A stretch of 7,180 nucleotides of DNA from Planctomycetales bacterium (GTDB taxonomy: Bacteria > Planctomycetota > Planctomycetia > Isosphaerales > Isosphaeraceae), in contig DAIDJI010000274.1 in assembly GCA_027451455.1 (NCBI GenBank), positions 1-7,180 on the forward strand. Reading direction: 5' to 3'. The notes beneath the pieces were generated by a model. It was given only the letters and a program-made list of their open reading frames with translations. It was not told the DNA's origin and searched no databases. Below, piece by piece: positions 1 to 5,624 of this stretch (position 1 is the stretch's first letter; each line of letters starts with the position of its first letter). The translations under genes were made by a program, and so were the position numbers.

Positions 1-359
1 ACGCCTTCGGCTACCTCCGTCAAATGGGCCTCAACAACCGGAATTACGGCGTGATCGTCCTCGACCCGCCCAAGCTCATCCCCGACCGCGACGAGATCGC
101 GCCAGGCAAACGCAAATACTTCGATCTGAACGTTTTGGCAATGAAGCGGGTGGAGCCGGGGGGATTGCTGGTCTCCTGCTCCTGCAGTGGGCTGCTGCCG
201 AGCGCCGATTTCCTGGGTATCCTCCGGGCGGCGGCTCGGATGGCGGGGCGGCCGGCGCAGTTGCTGGCGATGACCGGGGCGTCGGCCGACCACCCGGTCG
301 CGCTCGACGTTCCGGAGGGGTCCTACCTGAAGGTGGCCTGGCTCCGGATCGGCGAGTAG
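1..359 (+). CDS. rlmI: RlmI-like 23S rRNA (cytosine-C5)-methyltransferase, C-terminal part
   Basis: This is the end of a class I SAM-dependent RNA methyltransferase, cut by the window edge; the first whole codon is at base 3 and 118 residues are visible before TAG. The family methylates C5 of a cytosine in 23S rRNA (C1962 in E. coli) in the cytoplasm. Visible marks are the motif IV stretch VIVLDPPKL (fragment residues 17-25) and the motif VI stretch SCSCSG (58-63); Cys61 aligns with the E. coli SCSG cysteine, the probable nucleophile. The ending ADHPVALDVPEGSYLK closely follows the ADHP...PEG.YLK ending of E. coli RlmI. The N-terminal PUA domain and SAM-binding motif I lie outside the window. 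Sure of the family; the exact target base is inferred from homology. Confidence 0.9.
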   Translation, partial: AFGYLRQMGLNNRNYGVIVLDPPKLIPDRDEIAPGKRKYFDLNVLAMKRVEPGGLLVSCSCSGLLPSADFLGILRAAARMAGRPAQLLAMTGASADHPVALDVPEGSYLKVAWLRIGE

Positions 360-373
360 GCCGCGCTCCGGGG

Positions 374-391
374 CCTCGTTCGAGGAAAGCC
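374..391 (+). terminator. Weak hairpin behind the methyltransferase gene
   Basis: CCTCG (374-378) and CGAGG (381-385) form a short perfect inverted repeat starting 14 nt after the rlmI stop, followed by AAAGCC and a pyrimidine run. The stem is only 4-5 bp and there is no real T-tract, so this is a tentative terminator candidate. Confidence 0.2.
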
Positions 392-474
392 TTCCCTTCC
401 GTGACGGACCCGTCTTGCGTACGATGAGGGGCCCGGAATGGTCCTTGGGATAGGGGCCCATCGGGCGCGTGGTC

Positions 475-480
475 GGAGGT
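475..480 (+). promoter_or_regulatory. Ribosome binding site deciding the GTG start of the DtxR-family gene
   Basis: GGAGGT lies 8 nt before the GTG at 489. The competing upstream ATG (438) has a poorer GAGGGG 6 nt away. The GTG start also gives the usual short family N-terminus, so this site supports the shorter protein. Confidence 0.6.
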
Positions 481-488
481 TTCCCGAC

Positions 489-1199
489 GTGGCGAGTCTG
501 ACGGTCGAGAACTACGTCAAGGCGATCGCGCTGATCGCGGGGCGAAGGGAATCCGGCCGCGCGGTCAGTACCGGAGAGCTCGCGCAAGCGCTCTCGGTCT
601 CGCCGGGTACCGTGACCGGCATGCTCAAGACACTCTCCGAGGCGAGCCTGGCGACCTACACGCCCTACGAGGGCGCCCGGCTCACCGAGGCCGGACACCG
701 GCTCGCCTTGAAGGTGATCCGCCGGCATCGACTGCTGGAGCTCTTCCTCGCCCGAACCCTGCATATGACCTGGGACGAGGTCCACGAGGAAGCCGAGCAC
801 ATGGAGCACGCGGCCTCCGAGCGGCTGGTCGACCGGATCGAGGCGTTCCTGGGATACCCGGCCGTCGACCCGCACGGCGACCCGATCCCCCGCGCCGACG
901 GCTCGTTGACCGAGACCGAGGGCACGCCGATGGCCCGGCTCGAGCCCGGCGATCAGTTCCGTGTCGTCCGGGTGATGGACCAGGACCCGACGTTCCTCCG
1001 ATACCTCAGCGAGTGCGGGCTCGAGCTCCACGCGGCCGGCGAGGTCCGCGAGAACCGCCCCGAATCCGGGGCCCTGGTCTGCCAGCTCGGCGACCGAAGC
1101 ATCGCCCTCGGCCTGGCCGCCGCCGCCAAGGTCCTCGTCACCCCGGGCGAGGAGCCCACCGGAAACACGTCCTCAAGCCATTCGTCGGCGGCCGACTGA
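489..1199 (+). CDS. DtxR/MntR-family metal-dependent transcriptional regulator
   Basis: A 236-residue metal-sensing repressor that, by family, binds DNA when loaded with Mn2+ or Fe2+ and controls metal uptake or storage genes. In order: winged helix-turn-helix (about 5-70, recognition part around LSVSPGTVTGMLKTL); dimerisation and metal-binding helices (75-125); the linker motif DPHGDPIP (127-134) typical of the family; and a C-terminal FeoA/SH3-like domain (about 148-218), then a Ser-rich tail. Metal ligands by alignment with DtxR: His80, Glu84 and His99 match the ancillary site (H79, E83, H98); Glu103, Glu106 and His107 match C102, E105 and H106. Glu at 103 resembles manganese-type MntR. 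The first-helix ligand position (M10 in DtxR, D8 in MntR) is Asn8, which is unusual. The GTG start is chosen over ATG 438 (which adds 17 residues) because of GGAGGT at 475-480 and because numbering then fits DtxR to within one residue. It stands alone, with no metal transporter beside it in view. Family certain, metal uncertain. Confidence 0.9.
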   Translation: MASLTVENYVKAIALIAGRRESGRAVSTGELAQALSVSPGTVTGMLKTLSEASLATYTPYEGARLTEAGHRLALKVIRRHRLLELFLARTLHMTWDEVHEEAEHMEHAASERLVDRIEAFLGYPAVDPHGDPIPRADGSLTETEGTPMARLEPGDQFRVVRVMDQDPTFLRYLSECGLELHAAGEVRENRPESGALVCQLGDRSIALGLAAAAKVLVTPGEEPTGNTSSSHSSAAD

Positions 1200-1219
1200 T
1201 CCGGGTCCTTCACGATCGG

Positions 1220-1253
1220 GGCGAGATGGACGCCTACATGCCGTCGTCTCGCC
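1220..1253 (+). terminator. Hairpin downstream of the DtxR-family gene
   Basis: GGCGAGA (1220-1226) pairs perfectly with TCTCGCC (1247-1253), and the stem can extend inward through a G-U, a G-C and a second G-U pair around a 14-nt loop. It starts 20 nt after the regulator's stop codon. There is no T-tract, which is common in GC-rich genomes. A terminator is the simplest reading, but the hairpin could be chance. Confidence 0.3.
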
Positions 1254-1633
1254 AGGACGCCGATGACTTCCTCCTGGCCCACCTGGTCTGCATCCTCGCC
1301 GAGGAGCTCGACCGTGACGTCGAATCGGGATGGACGACCACGAAGCCAGGTTGGGTCCGATCGTTCCGCGCCATCGTTCGCGAGAAGGTCGTCCCCGGCC
1401 GGCCGTCGAGCCATCGGGCGATCATCGGCCCCTGGCCTCACGATCGAAAGGCGTCGGCGGCATCGGAGCCGGGCGTCCGATCGGGGCGGAACGGCGAGAG
1501 GTCCACCCTCGGAGCGCGGTTCAGGACGACGTCCACAACCAGCTCGGCGGTCGCCGGGGCAAGCTGCAACCCCGCGCGTCGGTGGCCGGTCGCGAGGATG
1601 AGGTTCTCCATCCTGGTTGCCCGGCCGAGATAG
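1226..1633 (+). other. Doubtful coding-like frame in the convergent gap
   Basis: The gap 1200-1437 holds no recognised gene, but one plus frame stays open from ATG 1226 to the stop at 1633 (135 codons). Within the gap its third codon positions are strongly G/C, and its peptide (for example DADDFLLAHLVCILAEELDRDV) looks helical and protein-like. The opposite-strand frame through the same bases looks like a shadow of it. Against it: no clear ribosome binding site, no recognised domain, and its last 196 nt run antisense through the 3' end of thiO, where the peptide turns into Ser/Arg-rich shadow sequence. It could be a small orphan gene, the decayed remnant of an old gene, or chance. Confidence 0.15.
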
Positions 1634-2595
1634 GGGCGGCTGTCGAAGCTGCCAGGCCGGAGCCCGGCCCAGGTCGTCTCGACCTCAGCCTCCCCAAGCG
1701 CCGGGCAAAGCGCGATCGCCTCGTCGAGCAGCACCCGGGCACCGATCGCGGTCGGGCGGGTGTCGAAGCCGACGTCCTCCTCGGTCGCCCCGATCAGAAT
1801 CCGACCGTCGTCGCGCGGGACGAGGTAGTTCCTCCCGTGCTCGACGATCCGGCGGAGGATCGGACGATCGGCCTTCAATAGAACGATTTGCCCCTTGATC
1901 GGCGGAGTGGGCGTGCGGACCCCGGCCGGTTCGAGCAGTCCGCCCGACCAGGCGCCGGCCGCGACGATCACCGTCCCACAGGGGATCTCGCCATCGGCCG
2001 TCCGGACAGCCGCGATCCGGCCGCCCTCGACCACGAATCCCTCGGCCCCTCGGTGCGGCTCGATCCGGGCCCCTCGTCGCTCGACGGCCGCGATCAGGGC
2101 CTGGAGCAGGCGAGGGTTCCGGACCTGAGCACGATCGGGGAGGAAGTAGACCGATCGGAGGTCGGAGGCAAGCGCCGGCTCGACCCTCGCGTAATCGCCA
2201 GGTGGGATGCGCTCGAAGGCGATCCCCTCAGCCCGCCACTGACCGGCGGAGGCGTGCAGGGCCTCGGCCTCGCGATCGGTCCGGGCGACATCCACGCCCC
2301 CGGATCGCCGGAATCCCGGGTCGATGCCGGTCTCGTCGAGCAGGGCAGCGGTCCACTCGGGATAGAGCCGGGCACTCCACGCCCGGAGTGCAGCGAGTGG
2401 ATGAGCCGGGACATCGCGCCTCGCCTCGCCGATCGGCGGGATAAGCCCCGCACCGGCCCACGAGGCCTCTCGCCCTGGCTCGCGACGGTCCAGCAAAACC
2501 GGGGCCATCCCCTCGCGGGCCAGGACATAGGCGATCGAAAGCCCAATCACCCCACCCCCTACAATCACGACATCCGCAGCCTTCATTTTTGTCAT
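1438..2595 (-). CDS. thiO: Glycine oxidase ThiO (FAD-dependent, DAO family)
   Basis: A 385-residue flavoenzyme expected to oxidise glycine with O2 to the imine (dehydroglycine) used with ThiS-thiocarboxylate and deoxyxylulose phosphate by ThiG to build the thiamin thiazole. The N-terminal Rossmann fold has VVIVGGGVIGLSIAY with GxGxxG at 13-18, and Asp36 ends the second strand where the FAD ribose is bound. EASWAGAGLIPP (43-54) is the typical ThiO flavin-contact motif. Near the C-terminus come WAGLRPGSFDSRPYLG, with the arginine expected to hold the substrate carboxylate, and ATGHRRAGLQLAPATAEL, the family's closing FAD motif. Length is normal. Starts are possible at TTG 2607 and ATG 2601, 2595 and 2586; none has a clear Shine-Dalgarno, and 2595 is a compromise leaving seven residues before the first strand. 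It follows the propeller gene on the same strand at about 26 nt and is probably co-transcribed. No other thi gene is visible. A related amino-acid or sarcosine oxidase is the alternative. Confidence 0.85.
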   Translation of the reverse strand: MTKMKAADVVIVGGGVIGLSIAYVLAREGMAPVLLDRREPGREASWAGAGLIPPIGEARRDVPAHPLAALRAWSARLYPEWTAALLDETGIDPGFRRSGGVDVARTDREAEALHASAGQWRAEGIAFERIPPGDYARVEPALASDLRSVYFLPDRAQVRNPRLLQALIAAVERRGARIEPHRGAEGFVVEGGRIAAVRTADGEIPCGTVIVAAGAWSGGLLEPAGVRTPTPPIKGQIVLLKADRPILRRIVEHGRNYLVPRDDGRILIGATEEDVGFDTRPTAIGARVLLDEAIALCPALGEAEVETTWAGLRPGSFDSRPYLGRATRMENLILATGHRRAGLQLAPATAELVVDVVLNRAPRVDLSPFRPDRTPGSDAADAFRS

Positions 2596-2621
2596 GACCA
2601 TCGGCAACAGGTGGGATTCGC

Positions 2622-3467
2622 CTAGCGAGCCGTCGTTGGACGTCGGACCGGACGGCGCAGTCGATACAGGTGCGAGCCCTCCGCCGCCAGGATCAGGTCG
2701 GGGCCGTCCCAGGCGACCCCCTCGATCGCCGTCTGAGGATACCGGACCTCAGCCGCCAACTCCCAGCGACCGACGTCGGCCTCGGCCCTCCGATAGATCC
2801 GCGTCACGGCATACGAAGCGACCGCGAGCATCGAGCCGTCGACGCTGAGATCGGCGCCCGTGGCCGGCTCGACAAACCCCGGGAGCTTCCCGATCGGCCG
2901 GGGCGGATCGACGGTCTTCGAGGAGAAATCGAGCGGGACGGCAAAGAGCGCGGCCTCGCGACCGTCGAGATACTTCGCGACAACGACCGCCCGGCCCCCG
3001 TCGAGGAATAATCCCTCGGCGTCGAATCGGTCGCTGGCCGCCTGTCGATACGAGACGGCCGAGGCGGCGAGCGGACGTCCCTCGTCGGGCTTGGAGGGGT
3101 CGGGCTCATCGATCCGGTAAAGGGTCCGAACCCGGAGCCAACCGCCGTTGTTGCCGATATCGCCGACGTAGAGCCGGCCGTGGTCGTCGATCGCGATATC
3201 TTCCCAGTCGAGGTTTGGTACGGCGAGGCGATACCGGGCGACGAGCCGCCCGTCGCCCCGGACAGCGAAGAGCAGGGGAGGATTGCCGGAGTCGTTGTGG
3301 ACCCAGAAGATCCCAGGATGCCGACGGCTTCGGACGATTCCCGACGCCTCCGGAATCGCAGCATCGAGCCGGCCAATCGGCTCCAGCAGCGAAGGAGGAA
3401 GGCCATCCGCAGAGTCGAGGGACGCGCCGGCACCCCCAAGAAGCAAGATGGCGACGAGAAGACACAT
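2622..3467 (-). CDS. Secreted beta-propeller-like protein of unknown function
   Basis: A 281-residue protein that I cannot name. It begins with a hydrophobic stretch (residues 3-15, LLVAILLLGGAGA) that looks like a secretion signal, with possible cleavage after Ala15. The mature part has blade-like repeats resembling NHL/SMP-30/esterase-like propellers: GIFWVHNDSGNPPLLFAV (52-69), then NLDWEDIAI (85-93), LYVGDIGNN (99-107), LYRIDEP, and later blades around DRFDAEGLFLDGG, TGADLSVDGSMLAVASY and TAIEGVAWDGPDLILAAEG. The acidic DWEDIA, GDIGNN and DAEGL patches recall Ca2+-binding or catalytic pockets of such propellers, but no activity can be inferred. The start is ATG 3467 or TTG 3470, both served by AGGGAGG at 3479-3485 (11 or 8 nt spacing). 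Neither start supplies the usual basic residues before the hydrophobic core. It is the first gene of a likely unit with thiO. Confidence 0.75.
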   Translation of the reverse strand: MCLLVAILLLGGAGASLDSADGLPPSLLEPIGRLDAAIPEASGIVRSRRHPGIFWVHNDSGNPPLLFAVRGDGRLVARYRLAVPNLDWEDIAIDDHGRLYVGDIGNNGGWLRVRTLYRIDEPDPSKPDEGRPLAASAVSYRQAASDRFDAEGLFLDGGRAVVVAKYLDGREAALFAVPLDFSSKTVDPPRPIGKLPGFVEPATGADLSVDGSMLAVASYAVTRIYRRAEADVGRWELAAEVRYPQTAIEGVAWDGPDLILAAEGSHLYRLRRPVRRPTTAR

Positions 3468-3695
3468 CAACCGGCGGGCCTCCCTGATATCGGCCGCGAG
3501 GAGAAGACTCCTGGAATCGTACCAGAACCCCTCGCCCAGGGACCAGCGCCGTTTCCTTCTGGGTCCACCCGTCCACCCGCGAATTGAGGACTGGCTCCGG
3601 AACGCAGCGGAGGTGCCCGTCGCCGTTTCGTGGTCCAGTAAATAAGCGGTTGCCCCGCCGGCCTCCTGGGATCGCGGAGCAAATGGCGGACCTCG
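3468..3695. other. Intergenic stretch with no supported gene
   Basis: No frame here resembles a known protein. The stretch must hold the promoter of the propeller-thiO unit, reading leftwards. An A/T-rich patch at about 3637-3648 (minus strand CTTATTTAC) stands out in this GC-rich DNA and could be a -10 region, but I see no convincing -35 partner. Confidence 0.35.
3479..3485 (-). promoter_or_regulatory. Ribosome binding site of the propeller gene
   Basis: On the minus strand AGGGAGG lies 8 nt before TTG 3470 and 11 nt before ATG 3467. Spacing favours the TTG while the codon favours the ATG. It confirms that translation starts here and not further upstream. Confidence 0.5.
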
Positions 3696-3716
3696 AAGGC
3701 GAGCGCCCCTCGCCTT
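3696..3716 (-). terminator. Perfect 8-bp hairpin ending the SDR operon
   Basis: AAGGCGAG (3696-3703) and CTCGCCTT (3709-3716) are exact reverse complements around a 5-nt loop. The hairpin starts 4 nt beyond the SDR stop codon, the right place for a terminator of the minus-strand pair. There is no T-tract after the stem on the minus strand, so a role in 3'-end protection of the mRNA is also possible. Confidence 0.55.
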
Positions 3717-3720
3717 TGGC

Positions 3721-4533
3721 CTACCAGTGCATCACGAATCCCCCGTCGACGTTGATTGTCTGACCTGTGACGTGCTCGGCGCGGGCGGACGACAGGAAGA
3801 CGATCATATCCGCGATCGCCTCGGGCGTCTGCCACCGGCCAAGCGGGACCACGGCCCGGATCTTCCGCTCGGTCCATTCCTCGTACGAGAGCCGATCGGA
3901 GGGGGACGTCTGATCGTGCCAGGCCTGCCAGACCGCACGGTTCAGGGGCGTCTGCACCATCCCCGGACAGACCGTGTTCACCCGGATTCCCTCAGGGGCC
4001 AGGTCCTTCGCCAGGCATTGCGCGAAGTTGATATTGGCTGCCTTCGAGGCGCTATAGGGCGGGTCGGTCTGCGACCCAATCTGCCCGGCGACCGAGGCGA
4101 CGAAGACCATCGTACCCGTCGATCGCCCGATCATGTGCGGCCCGACAACGTGCGCCACGTTCGCCATCCCGATCACGTTGACGTGCAGAACCCGCGTCCA
4201 GTCGGACGCCTTCAAATTGGTGAACGGGAAGCCGAATCGACCCGACCCGATCGCCGCGGCGTGGACCAGGTGGTCCATCGACCCGAGTCCGGAAACCGTT
4301 CGATCGAGTGCCAGTGCCACACTCGCCTCGTCGCCGACATCGACCGAGACGCCGAGAGCCCGGACCGAGAACGATTCGGCGATCTCCTCGGCGGCGGTGG
4401 TTGCGGCGTCGCCTGCGAGGTCCCAGATCGCGACGTGCGCGCCCTCGGCCGCAAACGCCCGCGCCGCGGCCCTGCCGATTCCGCTCGCACCACCGGTGAT
4501 CACCGCGACGTGCCCACCCAGGTTCAAATCCAT
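3721..4533 (-). CDS. Short-chain dehydrogenase/reductase (SDR), second of a tandem pair
   Basis: A 270-residue classical SDR: a soluble NAD(P)-dependent oxidoreductase acting on an alcohol or ketone group. Cofactor motif TGGASGIG at 13-20; Asp38 at the end of the second strand predicts NAD(H) over NADP(H). Catalytic tetrad: Asn119 (LHVNV), Ser147 (FVASVAG), Tyr160 and Lys164 (YSASK). RVNTVCPGMVQTP follows at the usual place, and the C-terminus carries the family ending GQTINVDGG (then FVMHW). Odd: the structural NNAG motif after strand 4 reads HAAA (91-94). The start ATG 4533 is supported by GGAG (4542-4545) at 8 nt. It lies 56 nt behind the other SDR with no terminator between, and a perfect hairpin follows its stop. 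Fold and reaction class are certain; the substrate is unknown. FabG-like, sugar/polyol or hydroxyacyl dehydrogenases are all possible. Confidence 0.88.
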   Translation of the reverse strand: MDLNLGGHVAVITGGASGIGRAAARAFAAEGAHVAIWDLAGDAATTAAEEIAESFSVRALGVSVDVGDEASVALALDRTVSGLGSMDHLVHAAAIGSGRFGFPFTNLKASDWTRVLHVNVIGMANVAHVVGPHMIGRSTGTMVFVASVAGQIGSQTDPPYSASKAANINFAQCLAKDLAPEGIRVNTVCPGMVQTPLNRAVWQAWHDQTSPSDRLSYEEWTERKIRAVVPLGRWQTPEAIADMIVFLSSARAEHVTGQTINVDGGFVMHW

Positions 4534-4589
4534 CGAACTGGCTCCGATAAGAATCCTGATGAATCCAGATCACTGGTCGCGAGGGTCGA

Positions 4590-5363
4590 TCATCGGGCGG
4601 TGTATCCGCCGTCGAGCATCAGCGTGGCGCCGGTGAAGAAGCCGCCGTGGTCGCTCGCCAGGTAGGCATAGAAGTCGGCGACCTCCTCGGGCGTGGCGAT
4701 CCGCCCGATCGGGTGCCCGTCGCGGAGCATCGCCCAGAACGCGGCAGGATCGCCCGACGCCTCGGCCGACCGCTGAACCAGCGGCGTGTCCACGGTCCCA
4801 CAACAGACGGCGTTGACCCGGATCTTGTAGCGGGCGTACTCAACAGCCATCTGACGGGTCATCTGGTGGACGGCCCCCTTGGAGGCGGCATACGCGCCTT
4901 GCAGCGGGATGCCGGCCTCGCCCGAGATCGAGCCCGCGTTGAGAATCACGCCCCCTCCGCGGTCGATCATCACCGGGATCACGTGACGGGCGGCCCAGTA
5001 GATCGCCTTGACGTTGACGTTCATCACGAGGTCCCACTCCTCGGGCGTGTGCTCGTGGAGCGGCTTGACAACGCTCACCCCCGCGTTGTTGATCAGCACG
5101 TCGAGGCGGCCGAAGCGGTCAAGCGCAGCCCGGGTGAAGGCACGCGACGTCTCCTCGATCGCGACATCGCCGCGAATGGTCTCCAGCCTTGCCCGATGCT
5201 CGGGCGAGCACGCTCCATCAAGCGAGGCAGCGAGGTCTTCGGATCGATCCACGGCGACAACGCCCGAGGCGCCGGCCTCAAGGAACCTGAGGACGGTGGC
5301 GCGTCCGATCCCTGAGCCCGCGCCCGTGATCACGGCCACCTTCCCGGTGAGGGTAACGTCCAA
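4590..5363 (-). CDS. Short-chain dehydrogenase/reductase (SDR), first of a tandem pair
   Basis: A 257-residue classical SDR oxidoreductase. Cofactor motif TGAGSGIG at 13-20; Asp39 indicates NAD(H) preference; an intact NNAG at 92-95; catalytic Asn117, Ser145, Tyr158 and Lys162 (YAASK). RVNAVCCGTVDTPLV and the ending GATLMLDGGYTAR are standard, although the usual PG of the NxVxPG motif reads CG here. The style recalls sugar-acid dehydrogenases such as 2-keto-3-deoxy-L-fuconate dehydrogenase, but I cannot fix a substrate. The start is TTG 5363: an in-frame TGA lies six codons upstream, so no longer form exists, and a G-rich CCGGGGG (5371-5377) sits 7 nt away as a weak Shine-Dalgarno. That G-run overlaps one arm of an inverted repeat, so initiation may be controlled by mRNA folding. 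First gene of the pair, divergent from hypF. Confidence 0.88.
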   Translation of the reverse strand: MDVTLTGKVAVITGAGSGIGRATVLRFLEAGASGVVAVDRSEDLAASLDGACSPEHRARLETIRGDVAIEETSRAFTRAALDRFGRLDVLINNAGVSVVKPLHEHTPEEWDLVMNVNVKAIYWAARHVIPVMIDRGGGVILNAGSISGEAGIPLQGAYAASKGAVHQMTRQMAVEYARYKIRVNAVCCGTVDTPLVQRSAEASGDPAAFWAMLRDGHPIGRIATPEEVADFYAYLASDHGGFFTGATLMLDGGYTAR

Positions 5364-5372
5364 GAGATCGCC

Positions 5373-5405
5373 CCCGGATCATGGGGAGAGCCGCGGCGAT
5401 CCGGG
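5373..5405 (-). promoter_or_regulatory. Inverted repeat over the SDR start region
   Basis: CCCGGATC (5373-5380) and GATCCGGG (5398-5405) are exact reverse complements separated by 17 nt, ending 9 nt before the TTG start. In the SDR mRNA the downstream arm overlaps the only G-rich Shine-Dalgarno candidate. The site could therefore fold and limit translation, or be a repressor-binding dyad. Confidence 0.35.
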
Positions 5406-5412
5406 AGACAAA

Positions 5413-5445
5413 CATCCCGGCGCACTGGTTCGCCGCGGCGGGATG
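5413..5445. promoter_or_regulatory. Near-perfect 11-bp inverted repeat in the divergent region
   Basis: CATCCCGGCGC (5413-5423) is mirrored by GCGGCGGGATG (5435-5445) with one mismatch and an 11-nt centre. It sits about 50 nt upstream of the SDR start and 75 nt before the hypF -35 candidate. A regulator operator or a structured leader are the likely options; the protein that would bind it is unknown. Confidence 0.3.
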
Positions 5446-5520
5446 GTCCCCAGGATACGATGGCCGGCCGACGATCGCCATGGCCGACAAACCAGCGGAT
5501 CGGACGCAGGGCAGGGGGGA

Positions 5521-5550
5521 TTGACAACGATCCCGCCGAGCCCGGAAAGT
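5521..5550 (+). promoter_or_regulatory. Candidate sigma-70-type promoter of hypF
   Basis: TTGACA (5521-5526) is a perfect -35 consensus. With an 18-nt spacer, GAAAGT (5545-5550) keeps the key A2 and T6 of a -10 box but only three of six bases. A start near 5557 would give a leader of about 70 nt before hypF. The -10 is weak, so activation or another sigma factor is possible. Confidence 0.35.
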
Positions 5551-5624
5551 ACAGGAGATCGAGCGTCGGAGAAGGCCGCCCAACCACGAGAGTCGCCGTG
5601 CTTCCCCGTCCGACGGAGGACACC

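Noticed and set aside
1408..1440. Short GGGC/GCCC inverted repeat near the thiO stop
   Set aside because: The stem is only about 4 bp, which is expected by chance in DNA this GC-rich.
953..1441. Minus-strand open frame across the convergent gap and regulator end
   Set aside because: Its wobble positions fall on the first codon positions of the coding-like plus frame; composition looks like a shadow and no domain is recognisable.
1888..2625. Plus-strand open frame of 245 codons
   Set aside because: It is antisense to thiO, with shadow composition and no motifs.
3448..3645. 65-codon plus-strand frame starting at ATG 3448 in the propeller upstream region
   Set aside because: The peptide is mildly protein-like, but its start overlaps the propeller gene antisense, it has only a weak purine stretch for a ribosome site, and it has no recognisable homology.
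3727..4665. Plus-strand open frame of 312 codons
   Set aside because: It is antisense to the downstream SDR gene, whose catalytic tetrad is intact.
5461..5488. GGCCGGCC palindrome and repeated GGCCGAC upstream of hypF
   Set aside because: Short GC-only words are common in this composition and show no further symmetry.
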